Positions 24,097 to 32,672 of a stretch of DNA of 64,000 bases are shown here, piece by piece. The notes below the pieces were generated by a model. That model had not been told where the DNA came from. It worked only from the letters and a program-made list of their open reading frames with translations, and searched no databases. Numbering within the stretch: the stretch's first letter is position 1; every line of letters starts with the position of its first letter. The DNA comes from Pseudomonas sp. Bout1 (GTDB lineage Bacteria > Pseudomonadota > Gammaproteobacteria > Pseudomonadales > Pseudomonadaceae): contig NZ_JAVIWK010000001.1 of the NCBI RefSeq assembly GCF_034314165.1, positions 3,921,001 through 3,985,000 on the forward strand, read 5' to 3'. The translations under genes were made by a program, and so were the position numbers.

Positions 24097-26790
24097 TCAC
24101 ACCTCTTCCACGATAAGTAACGTCACTTCAAAGTCGTTGCCGGGCGCTATTCCCATTTGAAGGTTATCAACGCTGAGTCGCATCGTATGTGAAGTGGCAA
24201 CGAACACGCCCTGAAGCAGTTGCCAGGCTGTACCCGGCTCTGTGACGGGAGTGACTTCAACCCCTTGAGCGACCAGCACCATCCGAGGTTTGTTGTTTAC
24301 GCCACTGTTATCATGAACCCAGGCGCTGAACCTGTAACTACGCCCCGACTCAAGCTCGGTATACACCTTGTACAACTTCTCCCGCTGAGTGACCGGGTTT
24401 CTCGTGTTGGTGTAACCCCAATCAAACAAGTAATACATCGGTGTCGATTGCGGGCCTGCCCCATATTTCAGTTCAAGATCCCTCGGGTCCGTAGCACCCG
24501 CCCCTTTCTGCCAGTTGTTCCATCCCTTGTAATCGGGATCAAAGTCCGTCTCGTCTCTGAAGCGCTTGCCAAACTCCAGCTGCAATGTTGGAAACTCTAT
24601 CGAATTAGATAAAGTGCCACCGATCTGCGTCGTCGCCTGGAATACGACGAGCAAGGAAGTTTCATTACGCAGTTTCTCCAACTCTTCGCGCTTGAGCACT
24701 CGGGACAGGCCATTTTCCACATCGATATCGGTAATCGGCTCGCCAATCATCACCCTGATGGTGTAGGCAGAATCATCATCCTTGGTACCGATACAGTCCA
24801 TGTAACCAACCTGGCCCTCCAAAATGAACCACCATTTCTCCAAGGTGATATGCGCATCCCCGTTAAAGGTTCGCAGGTCCAGGATGCCTCCCTGGGTGGC
24901 CGGCGGTGTAGCCTCTGGCACTACCGGCGTGGGCAAACGCACCGGTACGCTGATCTGCAGGTTCAGATCTTCAGAAGTGGCGTGTTTGCACGCGCTGATT
25001 ACGGTGTAGTTGATCGTAATCGTTTTGCCGCTGCCCTCAATCACTGCTTCACGCGGGATCTGGAAGTCGACGTACTTGGGATTGCTGGTGCCAGGTTTCG
25101 ACGCCAGGGGCAGACAACTGCCGTCCGGTTGTTTCCAGCACACGCTGATGGTCTGACGCGGATTGATCCCCTCGTATGCCACCCGCACGGTCACCCCGTC
25201 ACGACCGTTGTAGACTGTCAACTGTGACCCTACCGCTTCGCGCACGGTGGGTGCATCAAGCACCAAATCTTCCTGGACAATCCCCAATGTCAGTACCGGG
25301 AATTTCTTGGCGGAGGCCTTATCGGCCAAGCCATTGAAGTTCACCGCAAAATGCACTTCGAACTCGCTGCAATCCGCCAGCTTCTTCAGTTCGCTACGGG
25401 GCAAGGGAGTGTTGACGCCACTCCCCAGCCACTGCTCGGTCACAGGCTCCCCCTCCAAAACCTGGAAGCTGTAGGTGCTGCTGATTACATTCAACCAGCA
25501 GACTTGCCCCAACTCAATGTAAGGCCAAGTTATGACCGTGCAATCGGCGTCACCAGATAACGTATTAAGGTCCAGCGTGTTACCCGTAGCTTGCTCCACC
25601 TGTGGGGTGGGCAGCCCGGCGACATCGAGGATATTCACCACTCGCGGTGGAGATAGCCAAGGGCCGGTGCCACTGTGGGATACCGTATAGGTCAACGTAA
25701 TGTTCTGCGCGAAATTGGCGCTGATCGCCGAAGGTGGCACCCAGAACTCCAGCGAGGTTTCGCCCGCTTGCACGGTACGGCAACCAATCGCTGGCGAACC
25801 CAGGCCAGGCGTGCCGGAAAACGTGGGGCAAACACGATCACCTGCATGTATACCCTCGTAGGTAATCAGCAAGTGTGCGCCGTTCAGGGTGTTGGTCGGG
25901 TTGACCACCCAACTGCCGTTGAACTCCGTCGACTCCTTAAGATGCGGCGGTGGCAAGCCCAGTGCAGGGTCAACCCGCAAAAGCGTAGTCGTGCGCAGGT
26001 GAAAATCCTGGGCATTGATAGGCAGCGGATTCTCATGAACGGGATCGTCCGGTGCAGGAAGTATCGGCGCTGTACCGTCCCAGATGACCCCCATATGGGT
26101 TGTCAGGGCTGAATAGTCTTCCCGCAACGACATCCAACCGCGAGCCAGCCTGAATTCGAACAGGTGGTCGGCATGTGCCTCGGCAGCGGTCACGACATGG
26201 TCATAGGCCACCCAGATAAACTGATACGGCACGATGTGCTGGTCACCGGCGACGGTGACAAATAACCGCTGATCGGCCTGGATCATTGGCCATGCCTTGA
26301 TCTGGATGGTTTCGTCGCCCTGGAACTCGTACATGTTCAGCCACCATGTGCTCCATTCCAGCCTGGAATGCAGGAACACAGGCAATGACACGCGAAGATC
26401 GGCCTCCCGGACATCCTGAATTTCCAACTCCAGGACCAACGATTCCTGAGGTCGACCGGCCACCGTGGCGGTGTACCAGATCAGCACCGTATGCCCGATA
26501 CACGTGCTTATACGTTGCCAGGGAATCGGGATCTCAACATTGCCGTCGGTTCTGCCGGGGACTTCAATCGGCTCAAACACTGGCTCTGCCTGGTCCTTGA
26601 TTGCCCAATACAACGTGACGGGGGCAGCCTGCATGTTCTCGACTGTGATCATTGCAAGCGTGCCATCCTTGGCATCAAGGGGATAAAGCAAGCTGTTGTT
26701 GATTGCGTGTTGAATCTGCACATAGGGCAATTCGGGGCTGGCAGCCTCTGGAATTGCTACGGTGAGTTCAGAAAGCGTTTTTTTAACCAC
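24097..26790 (-). CDS. Large beta-rich repeat protein of unknown function
   Basis: The 897-residue protein lacks a signal peptide. It consists of beta-sandwich-like repeats. A pattern with LDLxTFxGDA, then a Trp-rich VxxWxxIxxGQ strand, VxxGEPITD and LxRxELEKL occurs around residues 410-490 and 640-730. Between them are Ig-like stretches (VTVRVAYEGINPRQTISVCW; LLITYEGIHAGDRVCPTFSG). The C-terminal 150 residues look like a carbohydrate-binding or jelly-roll domain (YRFSAWVHDNSGVNNKP). GTG at 26790 is the start, preceded by CAGGAG. Base composition is lower in GC than its neighbours, which hints at horizontal origin. Such proteins occur in pseudomonads without a known role. Confidence 0.7.
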   Translation of the reverse strand: MVKKTLSELTVAIPEAASPELPYVQIQHAINNSLLYPLDAKDGTLAMITVENMQAAPVTLYWAIKDQAEPVFEPIEVPGRTDGNVEIPIPWQRISTCIGHTVLIWYTATVAGRPQESLVLELEIQDVREADLRVSLPVFLHSRLEWSTWWLNMYEFQGDETIQIKAWPMIQADQRLFVTVAGDQHIVPYQFIWVAYDHVVTAAEAHADHLFEFRLARGWMSLREDYSALTTHMGVIWDGTAPILPAPDDPVHENPLPINAQDFHLRTTTLLRVDPALGLPPPHLKESTEFNGSWVVNPTNTLNGAHLLITYEGIHAGDRVCPTFSGTPGLGSPAIGCRTVQAGETSLEFWVPPSAISANFAQNITLTYTVSHSGTGPWLSPPRVVNILDVAGLPTPQVEQATGNTLDLNTLSGDADCTVITWPYIELGQVCWLNVISSTYSFQVLEGEPVTEQWLGSGVNTPLPRSELKKLADCSEFEVHFAVNFNGLADKASAKKFPVLTLGIVQEDLVLDAPTVREAVGSQLTVYNGRDGVTVRVAYEGINPRQTISVCWKQPDGSCLPLASKPGTSNPKYVDFQIPREAVIEGSGKTITINYTVISACKHATSEDLNLQISVPVRLPTPVVPEATPPATQGGILDLRTFNGDAHITLEKWWFILEGQVGYMDCIGTKDDDSAYTIRVMIGEPITDIDVENGLSRVLKREELEKLRNETSLLVVFQATTQIGGTLSNSIEFPTLQLEFGKRFRDETDFDPDYKGWNNWQKGAGATDPRDLELKYGAGPQSTPMYYLFDWGYTNTRNPVTQREKLYKVYTELESGRSYRFSAWVHDNSGVNNKPRMVLVAQGVEVTPVTEPGTAWQLLQGVFVATSHTMRLSVDNLQMGIAPGNDFEVTLLIVEEV

Positions 26791-26987
26791 GACAAGAACT
26801 CCTGTTCAGCAAGAGATAACATTGCCCCCTCTATCGAGCAGGCCATGATTACCCGGTTATCTAACGCGCTGAACTGCAACCTTGCCTACTGTGAGAATTG
26901 ACAGTTCTACCCCCGCAGGGGCATAACCCCGATCAACGGTAGCCAGCTCGATAGTGCATCAGTGCATCAGACGAGCACCTGACCGAC

Positions 26988-27830
26988 TTAAAACCCCTCC
27001 AGCTCCGCCATCAAATCACTCAACCGATCCGCCTTTTCCACACTGATTTCATTCGCCGCAAGCCCCTCGATATACCCCGCCAATTCCTCCACCGTGCTGC
27101 ACTCGAACATCGCCCAGCTCAAAGAAGTTGCCCTGCACACCCGCCCGCTCCACTTTCAGCACCTCGGCCCAAATCCCGGCCAACGTCTGCTCCAGCTCAT
27201 TGCGTGGCGCCAGATAATCCTGGCTGTGCAACTGCCCAATCTCCAGCGCCGGCAAGGCCTTGCGGACTGCGACGGCGGGCCAAATCCCCTTCCGCACCTT
27301 GAGGCACCAACTCCAACGCACCATCCATCAGGTACAACCGGTTGTTGTCGGTCGGCGTGCCAGTCGGCAGGTAGGTGCTAAGGGTCGACGTCAGGTCGAC
27401 ACGGAAGAACGCCACGTCATCCGAGCATTCCGCCGGACCATAGGCGCACGCTGCACGGTTGATCGTCTTCGGGCAGCTTCACCCGCAACGCGATACTGTT
27501 GATAAACAGCCCGACCGTGCGCTGCATCTCCGGCATTTCTACCGGGCGACCGGCCACGGTGACGCCGAACAGCACGTCGCGCACATCCAGGCGGGTGTAG
27601 CAGTCGCCTACCACCATGCCGCCGCTGTGGCCGGCATGATCGCGCAGGAACGGCCGGTCGCTTGGAATCGGCGTGGTGCGCTCGAACCCTTGCAGGTTCT
27701 GTTGCCACCACTGGCGCGCCTCGGCGAGGTTCTGGAGTTACAGCCAGGCGAGAGTCAGCCGGTACACATCTTCGATGGCATTGGCCGGCACCGGCAGCGC
27801 GTCCAGTTGCCCTTGCGTGAGCTGCGCCAA
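26988..27830 (-). pseudogene. Remnant of a non-ribosomal peptide synthetase C-terminus
   Basis: On the minus strand, pieces of NRPS modules appear in natural order but in changing frames. First comes the condensation-domain start (LTQGQLDALPVPANAIEDVY near 27830-27760), then a later condensation segment ([39 protein letters not shown] around 27600-27470). Next is a carrier domain ([20 protein letters not shown] then FFELG around 27200-27110), and finally a carrier end and tail ([28 protein letters not shown]) with a stop at 26990-26988. The adenylation domain and most of the condensation domain are lost, and several frameshifts are needed. It resembles a pyoverdine-type synthetase end. Confidence 0.75.
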
Positions 27831-27879
27831 GCTGTAAGAGCGAAACCCTAAGCCGCCGTGACCTAAATAACGGATATGT
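27831..27879. repeat. Solo end of the large palindromic repeat at the NRPS breakpoint
   Basis: GCTGTAAGAGCGAAACCC ... AACGGATATG is the reverse orientation of the same roughly 49-bp end seen at 1131, 1890, 23846, 54850 and 55633. The recognisable NRPS sequence begins immediately beside it. Confidence 0.7.
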
Positions 27880-27898
27880 CCCCAGCTCACAGATCGCA

Positions 27899-28834
27899 TC
27901 AGACAACCACTTTGCGCGGCACCAGCGTCACCCAATACCGCGTACGAAACTGCACCTCCAGCGCCATCGTCGACGCCAGCAGCGTAAGGATGCGATCAGT
28001 GTCGGCCAACTGAAAACTCCCGCTCACCCGCAGCGTTTCCAGGCTCGAATCCCAACGCATCACCCCTGGCCGATACCGCTCCAACTCCCGCAAAAAATCA
28101 CCCAACAGCTGGTTCTGCGCAGTCAGCACACCGTCGCGCCAACCCAATTGCAACGCATCAAACACCACCGCAGCGCCCATCCCCGACGCCTGCAACCGTG
28201 CCTGCTGCCCACCCTGCAATGTCGCCACTTGCCCACGCAGGTCCTGCACCTGCACCGCGCCCTTCAACGCCGACACCAAACACCCGGAAGACAACTGCCG
28301 CACACACACTTCAGCCTGGCTGACGATCACCTGGCCATAACGCGTCTGCACCGTCAGCGCACCAGCCCCCGGCACCGTCAACGCCATCTCCCCTTCCACC
28401 AGCGTCACACGCCGCTGGGCCGTATCCACGTCCACCGCACTCGCGGTATTCAGTTGCAGGCTGCTGCCATCTACCAGCGGCACCCGCTTACGTTCGCCAG
28501 TGGCGGTGTGCAGGTCGGCGCGCCACACGTCGATAGGCAATTGCCGACTGAGCAACCACGCGGTTGGCAACAACGCGGCGACGCCCAAGGCACGCTTGAG
28601 TACTGCACGCCGTCCCGGTTGCGGACGATCGAGGCTGGCCATGGCCAACGCTGGCGGCAAGTCGGTAAACCGCTGGCGCAGCAATTGGGCTTTTTGCCAG
28701 ATCTGCTCATGCTGGGGATGGCTGTCACGCCACTGCTGCAGGCGGGCATGATCACGTTCGGTGGCGCCGCCGGATTCCAGCAACGCCAGCCATTGCGCCG
28801 CTGCACGAGCCAGATCCGGCGCAGTACGGCTCAC
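27899..28834 (-). CDS. FecR-family anti-sigma factor / signal transducer
   Basis: The 311-residue inner-membrane regulator has an N-terminal cytoplasmic DUF4880-type helix region (ARAAAQWLALLESGGATERD), then HPQHEQIWQKAQLLRQRF. One membrane helix lies near residue 90 (ALGVAALLPTAWLLSRQL), followed by the periplasmic FecR domain (TATGERKRVPLVDGSSLQLN, then RRVTLVEGEMALTV). A C-terminal secretin/TonB short N-terminal-like segment (GSFQLADTDRILTLLAST) completes it. It should transmit receptor occupancy to the sigma factor encoded just upstream. The GTG at 28834 overlaps the sigma factor stop as GTGA. The usual receptor gene downstream is missing; an NRPS remnant is there instead. Confidence 0.88.
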   Translation of the reverse strand: MSRTAPDLARAAAQWLALLESGGATERDHARLQQWRDSHPQHEQIWQKAQLLRQRFTDLPPALAMASLDRPQPGRRAVLKRALGVAALLPTAWLLSRQLPIDVWRADLHTATGERKRVPLVDGSSLQLNTASAVDVDTAQRRVTLVEGEMALTVPGAGALTVQTRYGQVIVSQAEVCVRQLSSGCLVSALKGAVQVQDLRGQVATLQGGQQARLQASGMGAAVVFDALQLGWRDGVLTAQNQLLGDFLRELERYRPGVMRWDSSLETLRVSGSFQLADTDRILTLLASTMALEVQFRTRYWVTLVPRKVVV

Positions 28835-29349
28835 AGGTCCACCAGCAGGCAATGCTCATAGGCCTGGGCCATGTAGCGCTTGACCGTGCGCTGCGACACC
28901 TTGAGCCGCTCGGCAATCTCCCGATAGCCCAGGCCTTCCAACTGGCTCCAGAGAAACGCGCGGCGCACCACCGCCGGCAAACCGTCGAGCAATTCATCCA
29001 GGGCTTGCAGGGTTTCCAGCAATAACCAGCGCTGTTCCGGCGACGGTACGCAAGCCTCGGGCAAGTGCGTCAATGCGTTGAGATACGCCTGCTCCAGGCT
29101 GCGCCGCTGGTGAAAATTCACCAGCAAGCGCTTGCCCACCGTCACCAGGTAGGCCCGAGGTTCCTGCAATTGGGCAATCGGCTGGGCGCTGGCCAACACC
29201 CGCAAAAAGGTGTCCTGGCTCAGGTCGGCCGCATCCCAGGCGTTGCCCAAGCGGCGCCGCAACCAGCTTTCGAGCCAGCTGCGATGGTCGCGGTACAGGG
29301 TGTGAAGGCTAGGTTCAGCGAGGTGCGTCGGCACTACAGCATCATTCAT
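28831..29349 (-). CDS. ECF sigma factor, FecI type
   Basis: The 172-residue sigma-70 family protein has region 2 (LHTLYRDHRSWLESWLRRRL, AADLSQDTFLRVL, PRAYLVTVGKRLLVNFHQRR) and region 4 with the HTH GYREIAERLKVSQRTVKRYM. FecI-type sigma factors transcribe ferric-siderophore receptor genes when released by FecR. It forms an overlapping pair with the FecR-like gene. A Fur box lies about 35-50 bp upstream of the start, so iron starvation should induce it. Confidence 0.9.
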   Translation of the reverse strand: MNDAVVPTHLAEPSLHTLYRDHRSWLESWLRRRLGNAWDAADLSQDTFLRVLASAQPIAQLQEPRAYLVTVGKRLLVNFHQRRSLEQAYLNALTHLPEACVPSPEQRWLLLETLQALDELLDGLPAVVRRAFLWSQLEGLGYREIAERLKVSQRTVKRYMAQAYEHCLLVDL

Positions 29350-29381
29350 GGCAAGTAACCTGCGCGGCGCGAGTCAGTCTC

Positions 29382-29400
29382 AAATGAGATTCATTCTATT
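29382..29400. promoter_or_regulatory. Fur box upstream of the fecI-type gene
   Basis: AAATGAGATTCATTCTATT keeps the AATGA-N3-TCATT dyad of Fur sites and lies in the promoter position of the sigma factor gene. Confidence 0.65.
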
Positions 29401-29433
29401 TAATAACCCGCCGGCATACCACGTTCTTTTCGA

Positions 29434-30054
29434 CTAACCGTTATCCACTTCTCCGTCGAACAGTTGGCCGCGCCCTACCACGCTTCCTGAACCGAGCACC
29501 GCACCCGGCGCCAACACGCCATTGGCGCCCACCCGGCACTGGTCCCCCAGCAATGCGCCGAACTTGTCGCAGCCGGTGCGCCGCAACTGCCCATCAATGC
29601 GCACCTGCACTTGCTTGTCGTCACGCTCGTTCCGGTAGTTGGCAACGATGCTCCCGGCTTCCAGGTTAACCCCGTGCCCCAGTACCGAATCGCCGACAAA
29701 GTTGAAGTGCGCCAGCTTGCTGCCGCTGAAAACAAAGGAGGTCTTAAGCTCTGCACCCGGCCCGAAGATGCAATATTCATCCACCCAGCACCCCCCGCGA
29801 AGGTAAGCCCCCGCGGCAATAAAACAATGGGCACCAATGATCAACGGCGCTTTTAAAACCGCCCCCACTTCGACAACGGCCGTGCGATGCACCGCAATCT
29901 CGTCGTGAATTTCATACTCATCATCAGACAGCCCCGCCAGCAATTGGCGAACCACGCCAGGCGCCTGGCCGACCAGCTCCCAAGGCGCAAGATCAGCCCA
30001 GGGTGCCAGCGGCGAACGAGAAAAATCAGCGATGTAATCGGCGAGTCGAATCAA
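29434..30054 (-). CDS. Left-handed beta-helix (hexapeptide repeat) acyltransferase-like protein
   Basis: The 206-residue cytoplasmic protein is dominated by hexapeptide repeats: VVEVGAVLKAPLIIGAHCFI, AAGAYLRGGCWVDEYCIFGP, and a C-terminal set GALLGDQCRVGANGVLAPGA. This is the LbH fold of LpxA/GlmU-type transferases. No nucleotidyltransferase domain is present, so it is not a full GlmU. A helical N-terminal 45 residues (ADYIADFSRSPLAPWADLAP) is typical of LpxA-family orphans. Substrate unknown. The start is TTG at 30054, seven bases after AGAGGG; no ATG fits. Confidence 0.75.
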   Translation of the reverse strand: MIRLADYIADFSRSPLAPWADLAPWELVGQAPGVVRQLLAGLSDDEYEIHDEIAVHRTAVVEVGAVLKAPLIIGAHCFIAAGAYLRGGCWVDEYCIFGPGAELKTSFVFSGSKLAHFNFVGDSVLGHGVNLEAGSIVANYRNERDDKQVQVRIDGQLRRTGCDKFGALLGDQCRVGANGVLAPGAVLGSGSVVGRGQLFDGEVDNG

Positions 30055-30102
30055 CGTCGAGCCCTCTACAGATCAGAGAAGCCCGAAACGCTAACACCCT
30101 CG

Positions 30103-31179
30103 TCACTGCCCGTCGAGCAGCACCGGTTTGCCCAACTCGCCGATCTTCTCCAGCCGCGCCCGCACGATATTGCGGCTGATATTCAGCAAACGCCCAGTCT
30201 GCAACTGGTTGCCATGGCAGTAACGATAAGCCGCACGGAAGATCGTCTCTTCGATGTGCTCATAAAGGTCTGCAATGTTCTGCTCGAACAACGCATTCAA
30301 CGCCGCTTCCAGGCTCACCGGCCCAGCGATTGCAGGCGCCGCCTGGTGCGCCTCGTCTTGGCGAATGCCCGAAGAACGCATGTCCACCAGGTGCAGGTCC
30401 GGTGGCTGCACCAACTGATTGCGGCATACCAGCAAGGCATGGTGAATCGCGTTTTCCAGCTCGCGAATATTCCCCGGCCAACTGTGCTCCAGCAACTTGC
30501 GCTCGGCATCGATGCTCAATGAAGCGCGGTTGTAACCGAGCCGCTGGCAGTGTTCTTCCAGAAAAAATTCCGCCAGCGGCAGGATGTCACCCGGCCGCTC
30601 GCGCAGGGGCGGCAGGCGGATGGTGGCGACGTGCAGGCGGTAGAACAAATCCTCGCGAAAATGCCCGGCCACCACCGCGTCGGCAAGGTTCACGTTAGTG
30701 GCCGCCACCAGCCGCACGTTGATCGGAATCGGCGTGCGCGAGCCCAGGCGCACCACTTCGCGCTCCTGCAAAACCCGCAGCAGTTTGACCTGCATGTTCA
30801 ACGGCAAGTCGCCGATCTCATCCAGGAACAGCGTGCCGCCGTTAGCGGCTTCAAACCAGCCGGCCTTGTGGGTGGTGGCGCCGGTGAACGCGCCTTTTTC
30901 GTGGCCGAACAACTCGCTTTCCACCAGGGTTTCGGCGAACGCGCCGCAGTTCACTGCAACAAAAGGCTCCCGGCCGCGACGGCTCAGGTGGTGGATATGC
31001 CGCGCGACCAACTCCTTGCCGGTGCCGGTCTCGCCGATGATCAACGTATTGGCTTCACTGGGGGCCAGGCGTTCGATACGCGCCAGCAGTTCCTGTGAGC
31101 GCGGGTCCTTGAAGACCAGCACGGTGGCGCGCACCGACTTGGTCAATTCACGTGCGTTGGGGTGGGTGATCAGCGACAT
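30103..31179 (-). CDS. sfnR: Sigma-54-dependent activator, SfnR type
   Basis: The 358-residue enhancer-binding protein has almost no N-terminal sensory domain. The AAA+ core starts near residue 25 and has Walker A GETGTGKE, the sigma-54 contact loop GAFTGA, Walker [13 protein letters not shown] and the R-finger region [21 protein letters not shown] Fis-type HTH closes it ([19 protein letters not shown]). This form matches SfnR, which activates dimethyl sulfone and sulfonate use under sulfate starvation in P. putida; lacking a sensor, SfnR is controlled by its level, through CysB. CAGGAA precedes the ATG. It is divergent from the first organosulfur operon. Confidence 0.85.
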   Translation of the reverse strand: MSLITHPNARELTKSVRATVLVFKDPRSQELLARIERLAPSEANTLIIGETGTGKELVARHIHHLSRRGREPFVAVNCGAFAETLVESELFGHEKGAFTGATTHKAGWFEAANGGTLFLDEIGDLPLNMQVKLLRVLQEREVVRLGSRTPIPINVRLVAATNVNLADAVVAGHFREDLFYRLHVATIRLPPLRERPGDILPLAEFFLEEHCQRLGYNRASLSIDAERKLLEHSWPGNIRELENAIHHALLVCRNQLVQPPDLHLVDMRSSGIRQDEAHQAAPAIAGPVSLEAALNALFEQNIADLYEHIEETIFRAAYRYCHGNQLQTGRLLNISRNIVRARLEKIGELGKPVLLDGQ

Positions 31180-31256
31180 GGTGCATTCCTGGCAGTAAAA
31201 GCGCCTGTCAATAGTGCATGAAGTTTTCTATACCATTTAATTATTAATTAATATTT

Positions 31257-31277
31257 ATATATTCCATAAAAGAATAT
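31257..31277. promoter_or_regulatory. AT-rich TATTCCATAAAA motif, possible CysB site for sfnR
   Basis: The sequence ATATTCCATAAAAGAATAT is a partial dyad (ATATTC ... GAATAT). Its core is shared with 20968-20987. The location about 80-100 bp upstream of sfnR fits an activator of the LysR type; CysB is inferred from knowledge of P. putida, not shown. Confidence 0.4.
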
Positions 31278-31298
31278 ACCAACACATCACCCCCCACC

Positions 31299-31314
31299 TG
31301 CTGCTGGAGCAGCA
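31299..31314. promoter_or_regulatory. Candidate SfnR enhancer site
   Basis: TGCTGCTGGAGCAGCA is a 7+2+7 palindrome. The exact reverse complement occurs at 59332-59347 before another sigma-54 promoter. It lies about 110 bp upstream of the promoter at 31425. Confidence 0.6.
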
Positions 31315-31424
31315 ATCGGCCAGCACCTGCCTGTGTGCAGATCAACACCAAGCCGTTGCCAGCCAGTACTTAGAAAACCCGCAAAGCCACGTTCTACAAG
31401 GCGCGCAGCGCGTTTTTCGGCTGA

Positions 31425-31440
31425 TGGCATGCAATCTGCT
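31425..31440 (+). promoter_or_regulatory. Sigma-54 promoter of organosulfur operon 1
   Basis: TGGCATGCAATCTGCT has GG-N10-GC spacing and lies 140 bp before the first gene. Confidence 0.7.
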
Positions 31441-31463
31441 CTCTCCCTCTCAACGCCACCTCC

Positions 31464-31552
31464 CCTGTAGGAGCTGGCTTGCCAGCGATGAGGCCCTCAA
31501 GCCTTGCACCGGCCAAACGGCCGCCTTCGCCGGCAAGCCAGCGCCTACAGGG
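31464..31552. repeat. REPIN in the operon 1 leader
   Basis: CCCTGTAGGAGCTGGCTTGC and its imperfect complement flank a GC-rich spacer. It would lie within the 5' UTR of the operon 1 transcript. Confidence 0.85.
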
Positions 31553-31581
31553 CGTCGCGATCACTTAGCAGGGAGATTCCA

Positions 31582-32658
31582 ATGAAAAGTTTCTGGCGCA
31601 ACAACATCGCCACCGTGTTCGGTGTGCTGATCAGCACCGGCGTGCTGGCCGAACCGACGCCACCGGCGTCGGTAAAAATCGCCATCGTCGCCTACACCCA
31701 GGGCGGAAAACCGGTGTTCGGCGGCATCGCCGGGCGCGTTATCGAAGACGGCTGGCTCCAAGCGCAACTGCGTGAGCGCGGGGTCAAGCTGGAGTGGATC
31801 GCCCTGCCCCACGCCGGCGCCGGGCCGCAGATCAACGAAGGCTTCAGCAACAACAGCCTGGACTTCGCCGTACGCGGTGACTTGCCCTCGGTGATCGCCG
31901 GGGCCGGTGGCGTGCCGGGCAAGCTGATCGTGCCCGGAGGCAGCGGCAACAATATCTACCTCGTGGTGCCCGAAAACTCCACCGCGAAAACCATCGAGGA
32001 CCTCAAAGGCAAACGCCTGGCGCTGCATCGCGGCCGACCATGGGAGTTCGCCTTCAGCAACTTCCTGGCCAGCAAGGGGCTGAAGCTCGACGACTTCAAG
32101 ATCGCCAACCTCAACCCGCAGGTCGGCGCCGCCGCCGTGTCTGCCGGCAAGGTCGATGCCGCGGTGTTGCTCAACGAGGCCTATGCCCTGCAAGACAAGG
32201 GCGTGGGCAAGATCATCTGGTCGACCAAGCAAGGCAGCAGCGACTGGCGGCTGGTTTCAGACCTGTGGGGCACCGAGACCTTCGTACAGCAGCACCCGGA
32301 CATCACCCAACTGCTCGCCACCGCCTGGGTGAAAGCTGCGTGGTGGATTTCCCAGCCACAGAACCAGGACGCCTATTACCAACTGTCATCCCGCGCCGGC
32401 ACCGCCGAAAGCGTGTTGCGCCGCGACGACCAGGACGACCCAGTGGCCTGGAAGGATCGCTGGGCGCCGAAAAGCGACCAGCAACTCAAGGCGCACTACC
32501 AGGCGCTCACCACTTACGCCCTGGCCAACCACCTGATTCGCGACACCTACGACATCGGCCCGTCACTGGCCACCGGTTTTACCAACCAGGCCCTGATCGA
32601 CCTGAAACTCACCGACTACTGGCCGGCCCTGCGTGGCCAGGTCAGCACCAATCCGTAA
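31582..32658 (+). CDS. ABC transporter periplasmic binding protein (SsuA/NMT1-like)
   Basis: The 358-residue protein has a signal peptide (residues 1-23, ending GVLA-EPT) and a SsuA-like ligand-binding fold. Visible elements are VKIAIVAYTQGGKPVFGGIAG, SLDFAVRGDLPSVIAGAGG, IEDLKGKRLALHRGRPWEFA and a VDAAVLLNEAYALQ hinge segment. It should bind an organosulfur ligand in the periplasm. No permease or ATPase of the Ssu type is in this operon, so it must share one encoded elsewhere, for instance at 22.3-23.8 kb. GGGAG precedes the ATG at 31582. Confidence 0.82.
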   Translation: MKSFWRNNIATVFGVLISTGVLAEPTPPASVKIAIVAYTQGGKPVFGGIAGRVIEDGWLQAQLRERGVKLEWIALPHAGAGPQINEGFSNNSLDFAVRGDLPSVIAGAGGVPGKLIVPGGSGNNIYLVVPENSTAKTIEDLKGKRLALHRGRPWEFAFSNFLASKGLKLDDFKIANLNPQVGAAAVSAGKVDAAVLLNEAYALQDKGVGKIIWSTKQGSSDWRLVSDLWGTETFVQQHPDITQLLATAWVKAAWWISQPQNQDAYYQLSSRAGTAESVLRRDDQDDPVAWKDRWAPKSDQQLKAHYQALTTYALANHLIRDTYDIGPSLATGFTNQALIDLKLTDYWPALRGQVSTNP

Positions 32659-32672
32659 TAGGGAAATTGATA

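Larger units (their letters stand above)
31180..31581. promoter_or_regulatory. Divergent regulatory region between sfnR and organosulfur operon 1
   Basis: This 402-bp region without a gene holds a very AT-rich block with the TATTCCATAAAA motif (31257-31277), an enhancer-like palindrome, a sigma-54 promoter and a REPIN. All are listed separately. Confidence 0.7.

Noticed and set aside
32040..32672. Upstream extension of the lipase-family gene
   Set aside because: It overlaps the SBP gene in another frame; the signal peptide starting at 32673 fixes the true start.
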